From: Alloprevotella sp.
GTDB lineage: Bacteria; Bacteroidota; Bacteroidia; Bacteroidales; Bacteroidaceae
Assembly (NCBI GenBank): GCA_017478625.1
Contig: JAFVDF010000016.1
Location: 1-64,000 of the forward strand
Direction of reading: 5' to 3'
DNA: 64,000 bases
Shown here: positions 21,689 to 30,868 of the stretch, piece by piece
How the letters are laid out: each line of letters starts with the position of its first letter
How positions within the stretch are numbered: the first letter of the stretch is position 1
Program-made: the position numbers and the translations under genes
Notes under the pieces: model-generated
Told to the model about the DNA's origin: nothing
What the model saw: only the letters and a program-made list of their open reading frames with translations
The model's database searches: none

Positions 21689-22171
21689 ATGGAAACAATC
21701 TATGACTTCAAAGCATTGTCCAGCCGTGGCGAGGAGATAGACTTCGCTCAATTTCGCGGCAAGGTATTGCTCATCGTCAATACAGCCAGTAAGTGTGGCT
21801 TTACTCCTCAGTTTGAATCATTAGAACAGCTCAATCAGACCTATAAGGACCGCGGACTGGTGGTTATAGGCTTTCCGTGCAATCAGTTCGCCCACCAAGA
21901 CCCCGGTTCAGATAGCGAAATTGAAAGTTTCTGCCAGCTCAACTATGGAGTGACGTTCCAGATAATGAAAAAGATAGATGTAAACGGAGAGGGAGCGCAC
22001 CCTGTGTTCCAATATCTGAAGCGGCAGACCAAAGGCTTCCTTGGCAGTCGTATAAAGTGGAACTTTACCAAATTTCTCATCTCTCGCGACGGTTCGGTCA
22101 TCAAGCGCTTTGCTCCGACAACTTCGCCCAAGAATCTTGTGGCAGACATCGAAGCTTTGCTCGCCCAGTAA
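21689..22171 (+). CDS. Glutathione peroxidase-family thiol peroxidase
   Basis: ATG 21689 gives 160 residues. The frame extends upstream to 21671 without an ATG. The family motifs are [12 protein letters not shown] (peroxidatic Cys at 36, not selenocysteine), [12 protein letters not shown] (62-72) and KWNFTKFLI (124-131). C36, Q70, W124 and N125 form the expected catalytic tetrad. Bacterial members usually take electrons from thioredoxin. It lies 48 bases after the MBL-rubredoxin gene and fits the peroxide-defence theme. Confidence 0.92.
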   Translation: METIYDFKALSSRGEEIDFAQFRGKVLLIVNTASKCGFTPQFESLEQLNQTYKDRGLVVIGFPCNQFAHQDPGSDSEIESFCQLNYGVTFQIMKKIDVNGEGAHPVFQYLKRQTKGFLGSRIKWNFTKFLISRDGSVIKRFAPTTSPKNLVADIEALLAQ

Positions 22172-22469
22172 GGAAGGAGAACAAACTCCGGTCGGAGGCA
22201 GTGAGAAAACGGCATACCGGCTCAATATATCCGCCCTGTCAATTATTGGCAGAGGCGGATATTGTCGTTGTTGGGTGCAATGTGCATTCAGGCTGATGGC
22301 GAAGTCTCGGGCGACGCGCCTATTGGTCTCTTGTACAGTCAATAAACCCAATTCTGCAGGATAGTCAGAAAAAACGATATTTGTTGAGAACAAAAGATGC
22401 CCATCTACTTGTTGGTTTGTCGTATCGTATTATTTTTGTATCGGATAATTTTGTACGAAGAACGCTGAT
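22172..22469. other. Intergenic stretch with a terminator-like hairpin
   Basis: ATATCCGCC (from 22227) pairs with GGCGGATAT (ending near 22262), with an imperfect inner stem, followed by a T-rich but broken tract. This probably ends the redox cluster. The right part holds two -7-like boxes, TATTTTTG (22431-22438) and TAATTTTG (22446-22453), the second 16 bases before the next start. No gene is seen. Confidence 0.5.
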
Positions 22470-24005
22470 ATGAAACGATTTATGCATTTCGCCTTCTGGC
22501 TCCTGGCTTTTGGCATGATGGGGATGCAGTCGTGTGCTGACCACCGACTGTCCCACGCCGAAATATCAGCCTTTGGCCCTTATGCAGAGGAACTGGATAC
22601 AGCGTTGTTGCGACAATACTTTGCAAAGACCATAGCAGCAACAGGGTCAGCCGACAGTCCTGTCGATAAAGCCGTACAGCAGTGTTACCGAGATACAGCC
22701 TCGCAGGGATTTGTACCGGTGTGGTTTACTGAGAACGGATTGATGGACGATGCCGACGCACTGGTGGCGTATCTGCACACGGCCTTGCCCGAAAACGGTC
22801 TTGATACGGCAGCGTTTGGGCTACATGACTTAGAATCTGACATAAAGGCGGTTCACGATTTGGCTTTCGATTCAATTGGGCAGAACATCAATGAAATTTT
22901 GGCCCGCTTGGATTATAACCTTTCACGGGCTTATGTGCGCTATACAGTAGGGCAACGCTATGGTTTTATGCAGCCGGAAAAAATATTTAATCGTCTGCAA
23001 CAGAAGCCAGAGGGCGATTGGGCTCGACTGTTCGATTATGAAGTGCGGAGACCCGATTATACGGAAGCCGTGCGGCAACTCTTTGTCGGCTCTCGCATAG
23101 ACTATCTGCAGGCATCGGAACCTTCTAATCCGACCTATCAGGCTTTGCAGGAAGCGTACAAACATACGACAGACACGTTGCGCCGTCACAAACTGGCTGT
23201 GAATATGGAGCGTGCGCGTTGGCAACTGGCTCAACCGAATCTTGCACAGCCTTGCGTTCTGGTAAATCTGCCTGCGCAAGAACTGTGGGCCGTCGGGCAC
23301 GATACGATTCTTAATATGCGCATTTGCTGTGGGGCTTATGCTACAAAGACGCCACTCTTGCACAGCAAGATATCCTATATGCAGGTCAATCCGGACTGGA
23401 TGGTGCCTCAGACGATTATCAAAAAGGAACTTTCGCTTCATGCAGGCGATTCTGCTTATTTCGCCCGCCATCATTACTATCTGATAGAGCGTGCTACCTC
23501 TGATACTCTGAATCCGGGCGACGTGAGTGCGGAACAATTTCAGGCTGGAACAATTCGCATAGGCCAGCACGGCGGAAGAGGAAACTCCCTCGGGCGTATT
23601 GTGTTCAGGTTTCCCAATAATTTTTCAGTCTATCTGCACGACACGAACTCGCCGGGAACGTTTCAACAAGACCGTCGGACCGTGTCGCATGGGTGTATTC
23701 GCGTGCAGAAACCTTTTGAACTGGCCCGTTTCCTATTGCCGGAAGCCGACGCTTGGACATTGGATCGTTTGCGTATATCCATGGATTTGCCACCCGAGAC
23801 AGAGCGAGGCCGTCAGCTCTTAAGAGAAAAAACGGATGCTCCCCGTCCGCTCCGCTTGCTCAATTATCTGAGCGTATCGCCAGCCGTGCCGGTTTTCATC
23901 CTTTATTATACGGCTTTTCCCTCCCCTGTGGACGGCGTGATACAATATTATCCGGACCGTTATGAATATGACGATGTGGTGAGCAAACATTCTCCTGTCT
24001 GGTAG
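22470..24005 (+). CDS. L,D-transpeptidase (YcbB/LdtD type), predicted lipoprotein
   Basis: The product has 511 residues. A signal with lipobox (FGMMGMQSC, Cys22) predicts membrane anchoring. The central scaffold region contains the short peptidoglycan-binding-like helices of YcbB proteins, with LARLDYNLSRAYVRYTVGQR. The catalytic YkuD domain has PCVLVNLPAQELWAV at its start, GQHGGRGNSLGRIVF, and the active-site SHGCIRV with H407 and C409. It would form 3-3 cross-links between meso-diaminopimelate residues in the periplasm. A C-terminal extension of about 80 residues follows. A terminator at 24034-24094 closes the gene. Confidence 0.9.
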   Translation: MKRFMHFAFWLLAFGMMGMQSCADHRLSHAEISAFGPYAEELDTALLRQYFAKTIAATGSADSPVDKAVQQCYRDTASQGFVPVWFTENGLMDDADALVAYLHTALPENGLDTAAFGLHDLESDIKAVHDLAFDSIGQNINEILARLDYNLSRAYVRYTVGQRYGFMQPEKIFNRLQQKPEGDWARLFDYEVRRPDYTEAVRQLFVGSRIDYLQASEPSNPTYQALQEAYKHTTDTLRRHKLAVNMERARWQLAQPNLAQPCVLVNLPAQELWAVGHDTILNMRICCGAYATKTPLLHSKISYMQVNPDWMVPQTIIKKELSLHAGDSAYFARHHYYLIERATSDTLNPGDVSAEQFQAGTIRIGQHGGRGNSLGRIVFRFPNNFSVYLHDTNSPGTFQQDRRTVSHGCIRVQKPFELARFLLPEADAWTLDRLRISMDLPPETERGRQLLREKTDAPRPLRLLNYLSVSPAVPVFILYYTAFPSPVDGVIQYYPDRYEYDDVVSKHSPVW

Positions 24006-24033
24006 AAAGTTTTGCAACCTCTATTGTAGCAGA

Positions 24034-24094
24034 TACCCTTCAGTTTGACAGCCTGCCAGTCTGGGCTGTCTAATTCGTGAAAGGGTGTTTTTTT
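24034..24094 (+). terminator. Terminator after the L,D-transpeptidase gene
   Basis: ACCCTTCA pairs with TGAAAGGGT (one bulge), with an inner GACAGCC/GGCTGTC stem. Seven T residues follow (24088-24094). Confidence 0.7.
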
Positions 24095-24150
24095 CTTAAT
24101 GTGGCGAAATTTCTGTCAGAGTGAAACGATATAGATAATATGAAAGATAT

Positions 24151-24158
24151 TACTTTTG
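24151..24158 (+). promoter_or_regulatory. -7 promoter element TACTTTTG
   Basis: TACTTTTG matches TAnnTTTG and is followed by CAGCCG. It lies 86 bases before the M6 peptidase start, and no clear -33 TTTG is seen. Confidence 0.45.
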
Positions 24159-24243
24159 CAGCCGTAAACGGAGGGCGCCTACTTTCTTCTTGGGCAGACT
24201 CCTACCTTGTTGAGAATAGTTAACCTAATTAAATCAATATAGT

Positions 24244-27200
24244 ATGAGGAAAATTTTTACGCTATTTTTCTGCTTGTTGATATCTCTTAGCGTAAGCGCC
24301 GTTCCGGCAAAGCCCGGACAGCGTCGCTTGCTTCATTTGCAAGACGGCAAGACGATACAGGCAACTTTAGTGGGTGATGAGTACGGACACTTCTTTCTGG
24401 GCGACGACGGAAAGACCTATTCCAAAATCAGTGGTACGAATTATTATGGCTTGGTAGACGCCCAGGCAATTAAGAGTAAGGCCCGGGAACGTCGGGCCAA
24501 GGTAAATGCGTCGCGTCGCAAGAAACTGGCTCCACAAAAGGTGGGTACAGTAGGCAATTATACAGGCCAGAAGAAGGGCATCGTGATTCTCGTAAACTTC
24601 AGCGATGTGTCGTTCCAGACGGCCAACAACCTGACCCTCTTCAAGCGCATTGCCAACGAGGAGAACTTCTCGCAGGACAATTTCAAGGGCTCTATGTACG
24701 ATTATTTCAAGGCACAGAGTCAGGGACAGTTTGAACTGACCTTTGACGTAGTGGGACCCTATACCATGTCAAAGGCACAGGCTTATTACGGCAGTAACGA
24801 TGAATACGATCAGGATGAACATCCTGCCGAGATGATAATAGAAGCCGTAAATAAGGCTAACGCTGATGTAAACTTTGCAGATTACGATTGGGACGGCGAT
24901 GGATATGTGGATCAGGTCTATGTAATCTATGCAGGGCAGGGAGAAGCCGACGGCGGTGAGGATGAAACCATCTGGCCTCATGCATACGATTTGTACAGCG
25001 CAAACTACTATGGCGACGGAAGTGGTATCGTGACGGTAGATGGCGTAAAGGTAAATACCTACGCCTGCGGTCCGGAACTCAACGGCGACAGCAACATAGA
25101 AGGTATCGGTACGATGTGCCACGAATTCAGCCACTGTCTGGGATATCCCGACTTCTACGATATCGATTATAGCGGAGGTCAGGGTATGTATTCCTGGGAT
25201 TTGATGGATGCGGGTTCTTACAACGACGACGGCTATCAGCCCGCCGGCTATACCAGTTATGAAAAATGGATGGCAGGCTGGCTTACCCCTACGGAACTTA
25301 CGGGTGGAGAGACCGTTACCGGCATGAAAGCGCTGGCGGATGGTGGAGAGGCCTATATTATATATAACGACAACCACAGCGACGAATACTTCCTGCTTGA
25401 AAATCGTCAGCAGGTGGGTTGGGATACGAGCCTTGCCGGTTCAGGCCTATTGGTTGTGCACGTTGACTATGATGCCACCGTATGGGAAAACAACGGCCCG
25501 AACGATGACCCTAGCCATCAGCGCATGACCTGGGTGCCTTCGGACGGAAACTATAATAGCGTGGTTCGTACAAAAGACGGGTCGAAGTATGTGAGTATCT
25601 CAGACGCTAATCTGGCAGGCGACATGTTCCCCTCTGCTTCGGTAAATTCATTTGGCCCAGAAGCATTGGGCAACAAACTGGCGAAACTTAATAACGCAAC
25701 CAGTGACGGCTCCTACTACATCAAGCAGACCGTAGCCAACATCACGCAGAATGCGGACGGAACCATATCTTTCAATGTGGTAGGCGATAAGACCGTAAAG
25801 ACACCTACCTTCACTCCGCCTGCAGGACGTTACAAGGAAGCCCAAAACGTGACGATAAACTGCGCCACAACGGATGCCACAATCTACTATACGCTCGACG
25901 GTACAGACCCCACAGCCTCTTCTACACTCTATACCGCGCCTATCAGCGTGACCGAGTCGGTAACCCTCAAGGCTATTGCTATAAAAGATGGCGAGGAGAG
26001 TTGGATTGCTACCGGCAATTATACCATCAAGGCAGGCACCAGTACGAAGTATCAGAAAGTGACCTCTCTCAGCGAAATGGTCAATGGGCAGGACTACATC
26101 ATAGCCTGTGGTAGCAAAGCCAAAGCCGCCGGCGCGCTGAGTGGCTCATTCCTGAAACCAATAGATGTGACTGTGGATGATGATATCATTACGATAGACG
26201 ACGATGTGACCGTATTTACCGCCGAAGGGAGCGGTTCTACATGGGCATTCGTCAGTGACGACGGTTATCTCTACTCTACCGCAACCAAATCGGTGGCATT
26301 CAGCACGGAAGCAAAGAACTGGACGCTTTCGGAGAACGATGGTGTCGTGATGGCATACAGCAGTTTGGGAACCATGTTATACAACTCTAGCAGTCCACGG
26401 TTTACCACCTATACCAGCACTCCCAGTTCTTCCATGATTCGAGCCACCCTCTACGCTGCCATTGATGACGGGCACACCTCTTCCATCCTGGCCCCGACAT
26501 TTAGTCCTGTTGCTGGTACTTATGCCACCGCCCAAGACGTGACGCTCACTACAGCCACATCCGGCGCGACCATCTACTACACACTCGACGGTACCGAACC
26601 GACTACATCCAGTACGAAATATACAGGTCCGATAACCGTAAGCGAGAGTCTTACCCTCAAGGCCATTGCTGAAAAAGATGGCGAAATCAGTGCAGTAAGT
26701 ACGGCGGCGTATGTGATCAGTGCAGTAGAAGCATCCAGTAAGACTTTCAAACGACTGACCGCATTGAGTGAGATGGTAAGCGGACAGCGTTATATCATAG
26801 CCTGCGAAAGCAAAAGTGCTGCAGCCAGCAACATGTATGGTGACTATCTGAAGTCGGCTAGTGTGACAGTCAATGACGACATTATCACAGTAGGCGACGA
26901 CGCTACGATATTCACGCTGGAGGGAAGTGGCTCTACGTGGACCATCCAGTCGGATGCAGGTTATCTCTATGCCATGAAGACGAAAAAACTCGATTATGAC
27001 ACCGAAGCCCACGATTGGACCGTATCTGCCGACGGAGGACTTATCCTCTCCTACGGAAGTATGGGTACGATGCTTTATAATGCCAATCCCGGTAGCGAGC
27101 GTTTTACCGTCTATACCAGTACACCTACCAGCACGATGATACAGGCTCATCTCTATATGGCCACGACTGCCGTGTCGGCAACAGTAGAGGCTCCGACCTT

Positions 27201-28083
27201 TACTCCCGCCGCAGGTACTTATACTACCGCTCAGAACGTGACGATAACCACTTCTACATCTGGCGCAACCATCTATTACACTACGGACGGCACTACGCCA
27301 ACCACTTCCAGCGAGGTATATAGTGGTCCCATTACGGTGGATGAGGATATGACGATTAAAGCCATCGCCGAAAAGGACGGCACTGTCAGCAGCGTAAGTA
27401 CGGCTCAATATATCATAAGCCCCGTGGCTGACACCTCCCTGCAATTTACCAAAGTGTCCGAAGTGCAACCTGGTAAACGCTACTTGATTGTGTACAACAT
27501 CAGTGGCACCCTCAAGGCACAACAACCTTACAGCGGATCCGGAACCTATGGGTATCTGTATGCTAATACGACCGTAACGGACCAAGATGGCGTAGTCTCT
27601 GTTGATGATGAGAATAATGTGTTTACCTTTGAGGCAGTCTCAGGTGGCAGTGGTATCATCGGACGATCTACGAAGGCTGTGTCAGACGCATTCTACATCA
27701 AAGACAGCCAAGGCCGTTATCTGTACCAGACGGGTTCGTACAACAACTTTAACCTTTCCACCACCGTTCCTGCTACGGGCGGTCAGTGGACAGCAGAAGA
27801 CGATGGTACGGGACTTATGACACTGAAGAATACTTCCACGAACAAATGGTTCCAGTACAATACGTCGTACAACAGCACGGGCGCATATTCCACCGCGCAA
27901 GCCACTGGTGTCAAACCGTTCCTTTATGAGGAGGCTATCTCAACAGGTATATTGACACCCGAGATAGAAGAAGCGGCCGTTCGTCATGGCGTCTATACAC
28001 TGACTGGCCTGCGTCTGCCGAATGCGGAGAACCTGCCGAAGGGGATCTATATTATTGACGGCAAAAAGGTGCTGATTCCATAA
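24244..28083 (+). CDS. Secreted M6-family metallopeptidase with tandem chitobiase-like and beta modules
   Basis: The product has 1279 residues and a Sec signal (LFFCLLISLSVSAVPA). The M6 peptidase domain has the zinc site HEFSHCLGYPD, with H293, E294, H297 and D303 (HExxHxxGxxD), and the preceding GDSNIEGIGTMC block. After it, an immunoglobulin-like unit (A, 'TIYYTLDGTDPT') occurs three times, starting near 520, 750 and 983. The first two are each followed by a similar 140-residue unit B ('LSEMVxGQxYIIAC ... GTMLYN'), and the third by a diverged unit C. The tail GVYTLTGLR...LPKGIYIIDGKKVLIP resembles short C-terminal tails of Prevotellaceae surface proteins. The likely role is degradation of host or dietary protein. 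Confidence 0.9.
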   Translation: MRKIFTLFFCLLISLSVSAVPAKPGQRRLLHLQDGKTIQATLVGDEYGHFFLGDDGKTYSKISGTNYYGLVDAQAIKSKARERRAKVNASRRKKLAPQKVGTVGNYTGQKKGIVILVNFSDVSFQTANNLTLFKRIANEENFSQDNFKGSMYDYFKAQSQGQFELTFDVVGPYTMSKAQAYYGSNDEYDQDEHPAEMIIEAVNKANADVNFADYDWDGDGYVDQVYVIYAGQGEADGGEDETIWPHAYDLYSANYYGDGSGIVTVDGVKVNTYACGPELNGDSNIEGIGTMCHEFSHCLGYPDFYDIDYSGGQGMYSWDLMDAGSYNDDGYQPAGYTSYEKWMAGWLTPTELTGGETVTGMKALADGGEAYIIYNDNHSDEYFLLENRQQVGWDTSLAGSGLLVVHVDYDATVWENNGPNDDPSHQRMTWVPSDGNYNSVVRTKDGSKYVSISDANLAGDMFPSASVNSFGPEALGNKLAKLNNATSDGSYYIKQTVANITQNADGTISFNVVGDKTVKTPTFTPPAGRYKEAQNVTINCATTDATIYYTLDGTDPTASSTLYTAPISVTESVTLKAIAIKDGEESWIATGNYTIKAGTSTKYQKVTSLSEMVNGQDYIIACGSKAKAAGALSGSFLKPIDVTVDDDIITIDDDVTVFTAEGSGSTWAFVSDDGYLYSTATKSVAFSTEAKNWTLSENDGVVMAYSSLGTMLYNSSSPRFTTYTSTPSSSMIRATLYAAIDDGHTSSILAPTFSPVAGTYATAQDVTLTTATSGATIYYTLDGTEPTTSSTKYTGPITVSESLTLKAIAEKDGEISAVSTAAYVISAVEASSKTFKRLTALSEMVSGQRYIIACESKSAAASNMYGDYLKSASVTVNDDIITVGDDATIFTLEGSGSTWTIQSDAGYLYAMKTKKLDYDTEAHDWTVSADGGLILSYGSMGTMLYNANPGSERFTVYTSTPTSTMIQAHLYMATTAVSATVEAPTFTPAAGTYTTAQNVTITTSTSGATIYYTTDGTTPTTSSEVYSGPITVDEDMTIKAIAEKDGTVSSVSTAQYIISPVADTSLQFTKVSEVQPGKRYLIVYNISGTLKAQQPYSGSGTYGYLYANTTVTDQDGVVSVDDENNVFTFEAVSGGSGIIGRSTKAVSDAFYIKDSQGRYLYQTGSYNNFNLSTTVPATGGQWTAEDDGTGLMTLKNTSTNKWFQYNTSYNSTGAYSTAQATGVKPFLYEEAISTGILTPEIEEAAVRHGVYTLTGLRLPNAENLPKGIYIIDGKKVLIP
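25801..27420 (+). repeat. Intragenic repeats of about 690-700 bp in the M6 peptidase gene
   Basis: Units beginning near 25801, 26491 and 27190 each encode 'PTFxPxAGxYxxAQ(N/D)VT ... TIYYTxDGTxPTxSS ... LKAIAxKDGE'. The first two are followed by matching B units, giving a period near 230 residues. The units are diverged at the base level, so this is old domain duplication. Confidence 0.85.
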
Positions 28084-28120
28084 CCGAAAAGTAGTACGCT
28101 GGATTTTTCAGAAAATATGC

Positions 28121-28170
28121 AAGCGACCGTGCTCCTTATACGTTGTAAACAGGACACGGTCGCTTTTCTT
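28121..28170 (+). terminator. Terminator after the M6 peptidase gene
   Basis: AAGCGACCGTG (28121-28131) pairs exactly with CACGGTCGCTT (28155-28165), followed by TTTCTT. Confidence 0.75.
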
Positions 28171-28203
28171 ATGCAAACTGTTTGTGAGAATGGGGGGATA
28201 TAC

Positions 28204-28211
28204 TACTTTTG
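28204..28211 (+). promoter_or_regulatory. -7 promoter element TACTTTTG
   Basis: TACTTTTG matches the Bacteroidetes consensus and lies about 70 bases before the small membrane gene at 28282. Confidence 0.45.
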
Positions 28212-28281
28212 TGCTGAGAGCGTTGTTTTTTTAGAGACGCTACGATAAAAGATCAGAAATCCTTAAAAGCCCTTCTGCTTA

Positions 28282-28548
28282 ATGAAAAGACTTTTTCAGC
28301 GCATAAAACAATGGCTTCAAAGACTCTCATTCCGTACGGGAGTCATTATTCTGGCACTTTGTGTCCCTTGTTATATTCTGTCTTTTGCCCAGATGGCACT
28401 GCCTATCAGTACGGAGGCGAAAGGTGTCCTTTGGTTTATACTGTTTGGACTGGCTAAGACCTTTCAATATGGAGGGCTTACCATCTTAGGCGTAGAAGGA
28501 GTGCGCCGACTGAAGGCTTACTTTGGCAAGAAAAAAGAAGAACAATAG
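28282..28548 (+). CDS. Small membrane protein of unknown function
   Basis: The product has 88 residues: a strongly basic amphipathic start (MKRLFQRIKQWLQRLSF), a first hydrophobic helix (GVIILALCVPCYILSFA), a short polar loop, a second hydrophobic helix (GVLWFILFGLAKTFQYGGLT) and a basic tail (RLKAYFGKKKEEQ). The layout suggests two membrane passes with both ends in the cytoplasm. I recognise no family. It stands alone between two terminator or hairpin regions. Confidence 0.65.
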   Translation: MKRLFQRIKQWLQRLSFRTGVIILALCVPCYILSFAQMALPISTEAKGVLWFILFGLAKTFQYGGLTILGVEGVRRLKAYFGKKKEEQ

Positions 28549-28854
28549 CGACTTGACCTGATAGCATCAAAGCCGATGTCGTATTCTGTTCCAGAATACA
28601 TCAGCCGTATTCTGAGAAGATTATTCGTCTTTCTGGACCCTGTCTTTTTGACACTTAGGAACTCGGGCGAATGGCAAGAGCGTAGAGTCTGCCAACACAC
28701 TTTCTTTACGCAATCGGTAAGCATCTGGCAATGCGGGTGACGATTGCCGTGCCTTTTGGCGCAATTATAGCCAGATGTTGCAATGGCGGATAAGGAAAAA
28801 CAATCTGCCTTTGTAACAGGTAATCTAAAGAAAATAAGAAATATAAGCCGTTAC
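28549..28854. other. Intergenic stretch with a short inverted repeat
   Basis: GTATTCTG (28581-28588) and CAGAATAC (28592-28599) form an 8-bp inverted repeat with a 3-base loop, and GTATTCTG recurs at 28607-28614. It could be an operator or a weak hairpin. No gene is seen. Confidence 0.4.
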
Positions 28855-29184
28855 TTATGCATTTCCCTGAGGGAAGCCAAAAGGCGTGGCCGTGCGGTCG
28901 TTCCGCGAGGACTCTTCCGGCAACAGGATGCGCCCAAATTGTGCTTCGTATTTATTTATATTATCCTGCAGAGCCAACAAAAGGCGTTTGGCATGTTCAG
29001 GAGCCAACAGAATGCGGCTTACTACAGGGGCCTTGGGCATACCGGGCAACATACGGATAAAATCCGCTACAAATTCTGCGTGGGAGTGGGAGATGATGGC
29101 CATGTTGGCATAGTTGCCAAGTGCTACATCTGGAGTTAGTTCAATTTGGAACTGTCCTTGTCCGTTTTTCTCTTGATTTTCCAT
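28855..29184 (-). CDS. DUF3467 domain protein
   Basis: ATG at 29184 gives 109 residues. A further 15 codons upstream are open but atypical. QFQIELTPDVALGNYANMAI, SHSHAEFVADFIRMLPGMPK and APVVSRILLAPEHAKRLLLA are the DUF3467 signature. The function is unknown. In many Bacteroidales this gene directly follows rpoC and is thought to be linked to transcription or translation genes. Here it is alone on the minus strand, upstream of and divergent from the OmpA-family gene. Confidence 0.88.
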   Translation of the reverse strand: MENQEKNGQGQFQIELTPDVALGNYANMAIISHSHAEFVADFIRMLPGMPKAPVVSRILLAPEHAKRLLLALQDNINKYEAQFGRILLPEESSRNDRTATPFGFPQGNA

Positions 29185-29382
29185 AATATATCGTTGTTTA
29201 ATCTGTGTGCTTAACTGGCTAAAACTCAAATTCCTTTATTCAATTCACATCCAAAAGTACAAAAAACGGTGAAAAGTGGCTCTGTTTACTGAGTTTTGGC
29301 TGTTTTTTGCTCTATAACACGGGAATAAATGAAAAAAGATGAAAAAAATTTTTTCGTATTTACCTTTTATTATACTTTTGCC

Positions 29383-29390
29383 CGAGATAA
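29383..29390 (+). promoter_or_regulatory. -7 promoter element TACTTTTG of the OmpA-family gene
   Basis: TACTTTTG, followed by CCCGAG, lies 58 bases before the start. The leader after it is very A/T-rich (with TTAATTAATTAATTAG before the ATG), a feature of strongly translated Bacteroidetes genes. Confidence 0.55.
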
Positions 29391-29448
29391 GTCAAAAACG
29401 ACCATAATAAAACAACTTTTTTAAACTTTATTAATTAATTAATTAGTT

Positions 29449-30687
29449 ATGCGTAAAATTGTTATGCTTTTCGCCGTAGCTGCTATGACAGTAACGGCAA
29501 GCGCTCAGTCTTTCGAGGGCACGAAGTTCTTTGACAATTGGACTTTCGGCGTAGAAGGTGGCGCTACCACGAAGCTTGGTTCAGACAAAGTTGTTGATAC
29601 CAACAAGGGCTTCAACAATACCAAATTCTTCAAAGGTTTGGGTTGGATTGCTGGTGCAGAATTGACCAAGTACATCACCCCGACTTTCGGTATCGCAGTT
29701 CAGGACCATGTAGCATTTAACTGGACCGACAGCAAAACCGTAGCTGACTACAACGACCTCGTATTGCTCGGCAAAGTTAACCTCGTAAACCTCTTCGCAG
29801 GTTATAAAGGCACTCCCCGTGTATTCGAACTCGAAGCAGTTGCTGGTGTAGGATGGCGTTATTATTTCAATAGCGGTATCAACTACATTGACGTTCAGGG
29901 CAACCGTGGCGTACGTGAAGTATTGCCAGAGTTGGGTGACCATGAAGGTCTTGACGATGTTATCGCAAAGGCTGGTCTGAACCTCTTGTTCAACCTCGGC
30001 CAGAAGAAAGCTTGGACTTTTGCTATCAAACCCGCTGTTATCTTTGACGTTGACGGTTTTGTTAATCCTAATGCCTCTGGCTTGACCCTTAACAAAAACC
30101 ACGCTCAGTTCGAACTCACCGCTGGCTTTACCTATCACTTCAAGAACAGCAATGGTAAGAACTACTTTACCAATGTTCGTCCATACGACCAGGCTGAAGT
30201 TGATGGCTTGAACGCTAAGATCAACGACCTCCGTGGCAACCTCGCTGACAAGGACGCTCAGCTCGACGCTGCAAAACGTCGCATTGCTGACCTTGAGAAC
30301 GAACTCAACGACTGCCGCAACCAGAAGCCAATTGTTAAGGAAGTTGCTGTTGAGAAGCAGGAGAAACTTATGGAAAGCGCTATCACTTTCCGTCAGGGCA
30401 AGAGCGTTATCGATCCTTCTCAGGCTCCTAACGTAGAGCGCGTTGCTACTTATCTGAAGAACCACCCCGAAGCAAAAGTTATTATTCGTGGTTATGCTTC
30501 TCCAGAAGGTTCTCTCGAACTCAATACCAAACTTGCTGAAGCTCGTGCACAGATTGTAAAGAGCACTCTCGTTAAGAAGTACAAGATTGCTGCTGATCGC
30601 ATCGACGCTACTGGCCAGGGTATTGGCAATATGTTTAGCGAGCCCGAATGGAACCGCGTTTCCATCTGCACGCTTGACGTGAAATAA
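29449..30687 (+). CDS. OmpA-family outer-membrane protein
   Basis: The product has 412 residues with a signal peptide (MRKIVMLFAVAAMTVTASAQ). An N-terminal beta-barrel of about 235 residues ends at GFTYHFKN. A coiled-coil linker follows (VDGLNAKINDLRGNLADKDA, then AAKRRIADLENELNDC). The C-terminal OmpA peptidoglycan-binding domain (about 300-412) has VIIRGYASPEGS and LNTKLAEARAQIV, which bind diaminopimelate in the cell wall. Such proteins are among the most abundant Bacteroidales outer-membrane proteins. A perfect terminator follows. Confidence 0.93.
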   Translation: MRKIVMLFAVAAMTVTASAQSFEGTKFFDNWTFGVEGGATTKLGSDKVVDTNKGFNNTKFFKGLGWIAGAELTKYITPTFGIAVQDHVAFNWTDSKTVADYNDLVLLGKVNLVNLFAGYKGTPRVFELEAVAGVGWRYYFNSGINYIDVQGNRGVREVLPELGDHEGLDDVIAKAGLNLLFNLGQKKAWTFAIKPAVIFDVDGFVNPNASGLTLNKNHAQFELTAGFTYHFKNSNGKNYFTNVRPYDQAEVDGLNAKINDLRGNLADKDAQLDAAKRRIADLENELNDCRNQKPIVKEVAVEKQEKLMESAITFRQGKSVIDPSQAPNVERVATYLKNHPEAKVIIRGYASPEGSLELNTKLAEARAQIVKSTLVKKYKIAADRIDATGQGIGNMFSEPEWNRVSICTLDVK

Positions 30688-30720
30688 TCTCGATAGAAAG
30701 AGTTTTATTAATAATAATGG

Positions 30721-30757
30721 AGTAGCATCGCACAATAGTGCGGTGCTACTTTTTTTG
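30721..30757 (+). terminator. Strong terminator after the OmpA-family gene
   Basis: AGTAGCATCGCAC (30721-30733) pairs along 13 bp with GTGCGGTGCTACT (30738-30750) (one wobble), loop AATA, followed by eight T residues. Confidence 0.9.
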
Positions 30758-30822
30758 TGGATAGGCTAATTTTTTTATGGAATAAATTCAGTGAGTGGAA
30801 ACGAGATTTTATCTGTAAATTG

Positions 30823-30830
30823 TAAATTTG
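30823..30830 (+). promoter_or_regulatory. -7 promoter element TAAATTTG of ddh
   Basis: TAAATTTG matches TAnnTTTG and lies 38 bases before the ddh start. A four-codon frame (ATG at 30858, stop 30870-30872) overlaps the ddh ATG and may be chance. Confidence 0.4.
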
Positions 30831-30868
30831 CATCTATATATTACTCCATAAATTATAATGATAAAGCT

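Noticed and set aside
25801..27420. Regularly spaced repeats as a possible CRISPR array
   Set aside because: The period is near 700 bp, the repeats are coding and diverged, and no cas gene is present. They are protein domain duplications.
26377..27585. 402-residue minus-strand frame
   Set aside because: It lies wholly inside the M6 peptidase repeats in the opposite direction, and its own repeats mirror those of the real protein.
29581..30735. 384-residue minus-strand frame
   Set aside because: It is antisense to the OmpA-family gene, has no family features and crosses its terminator.
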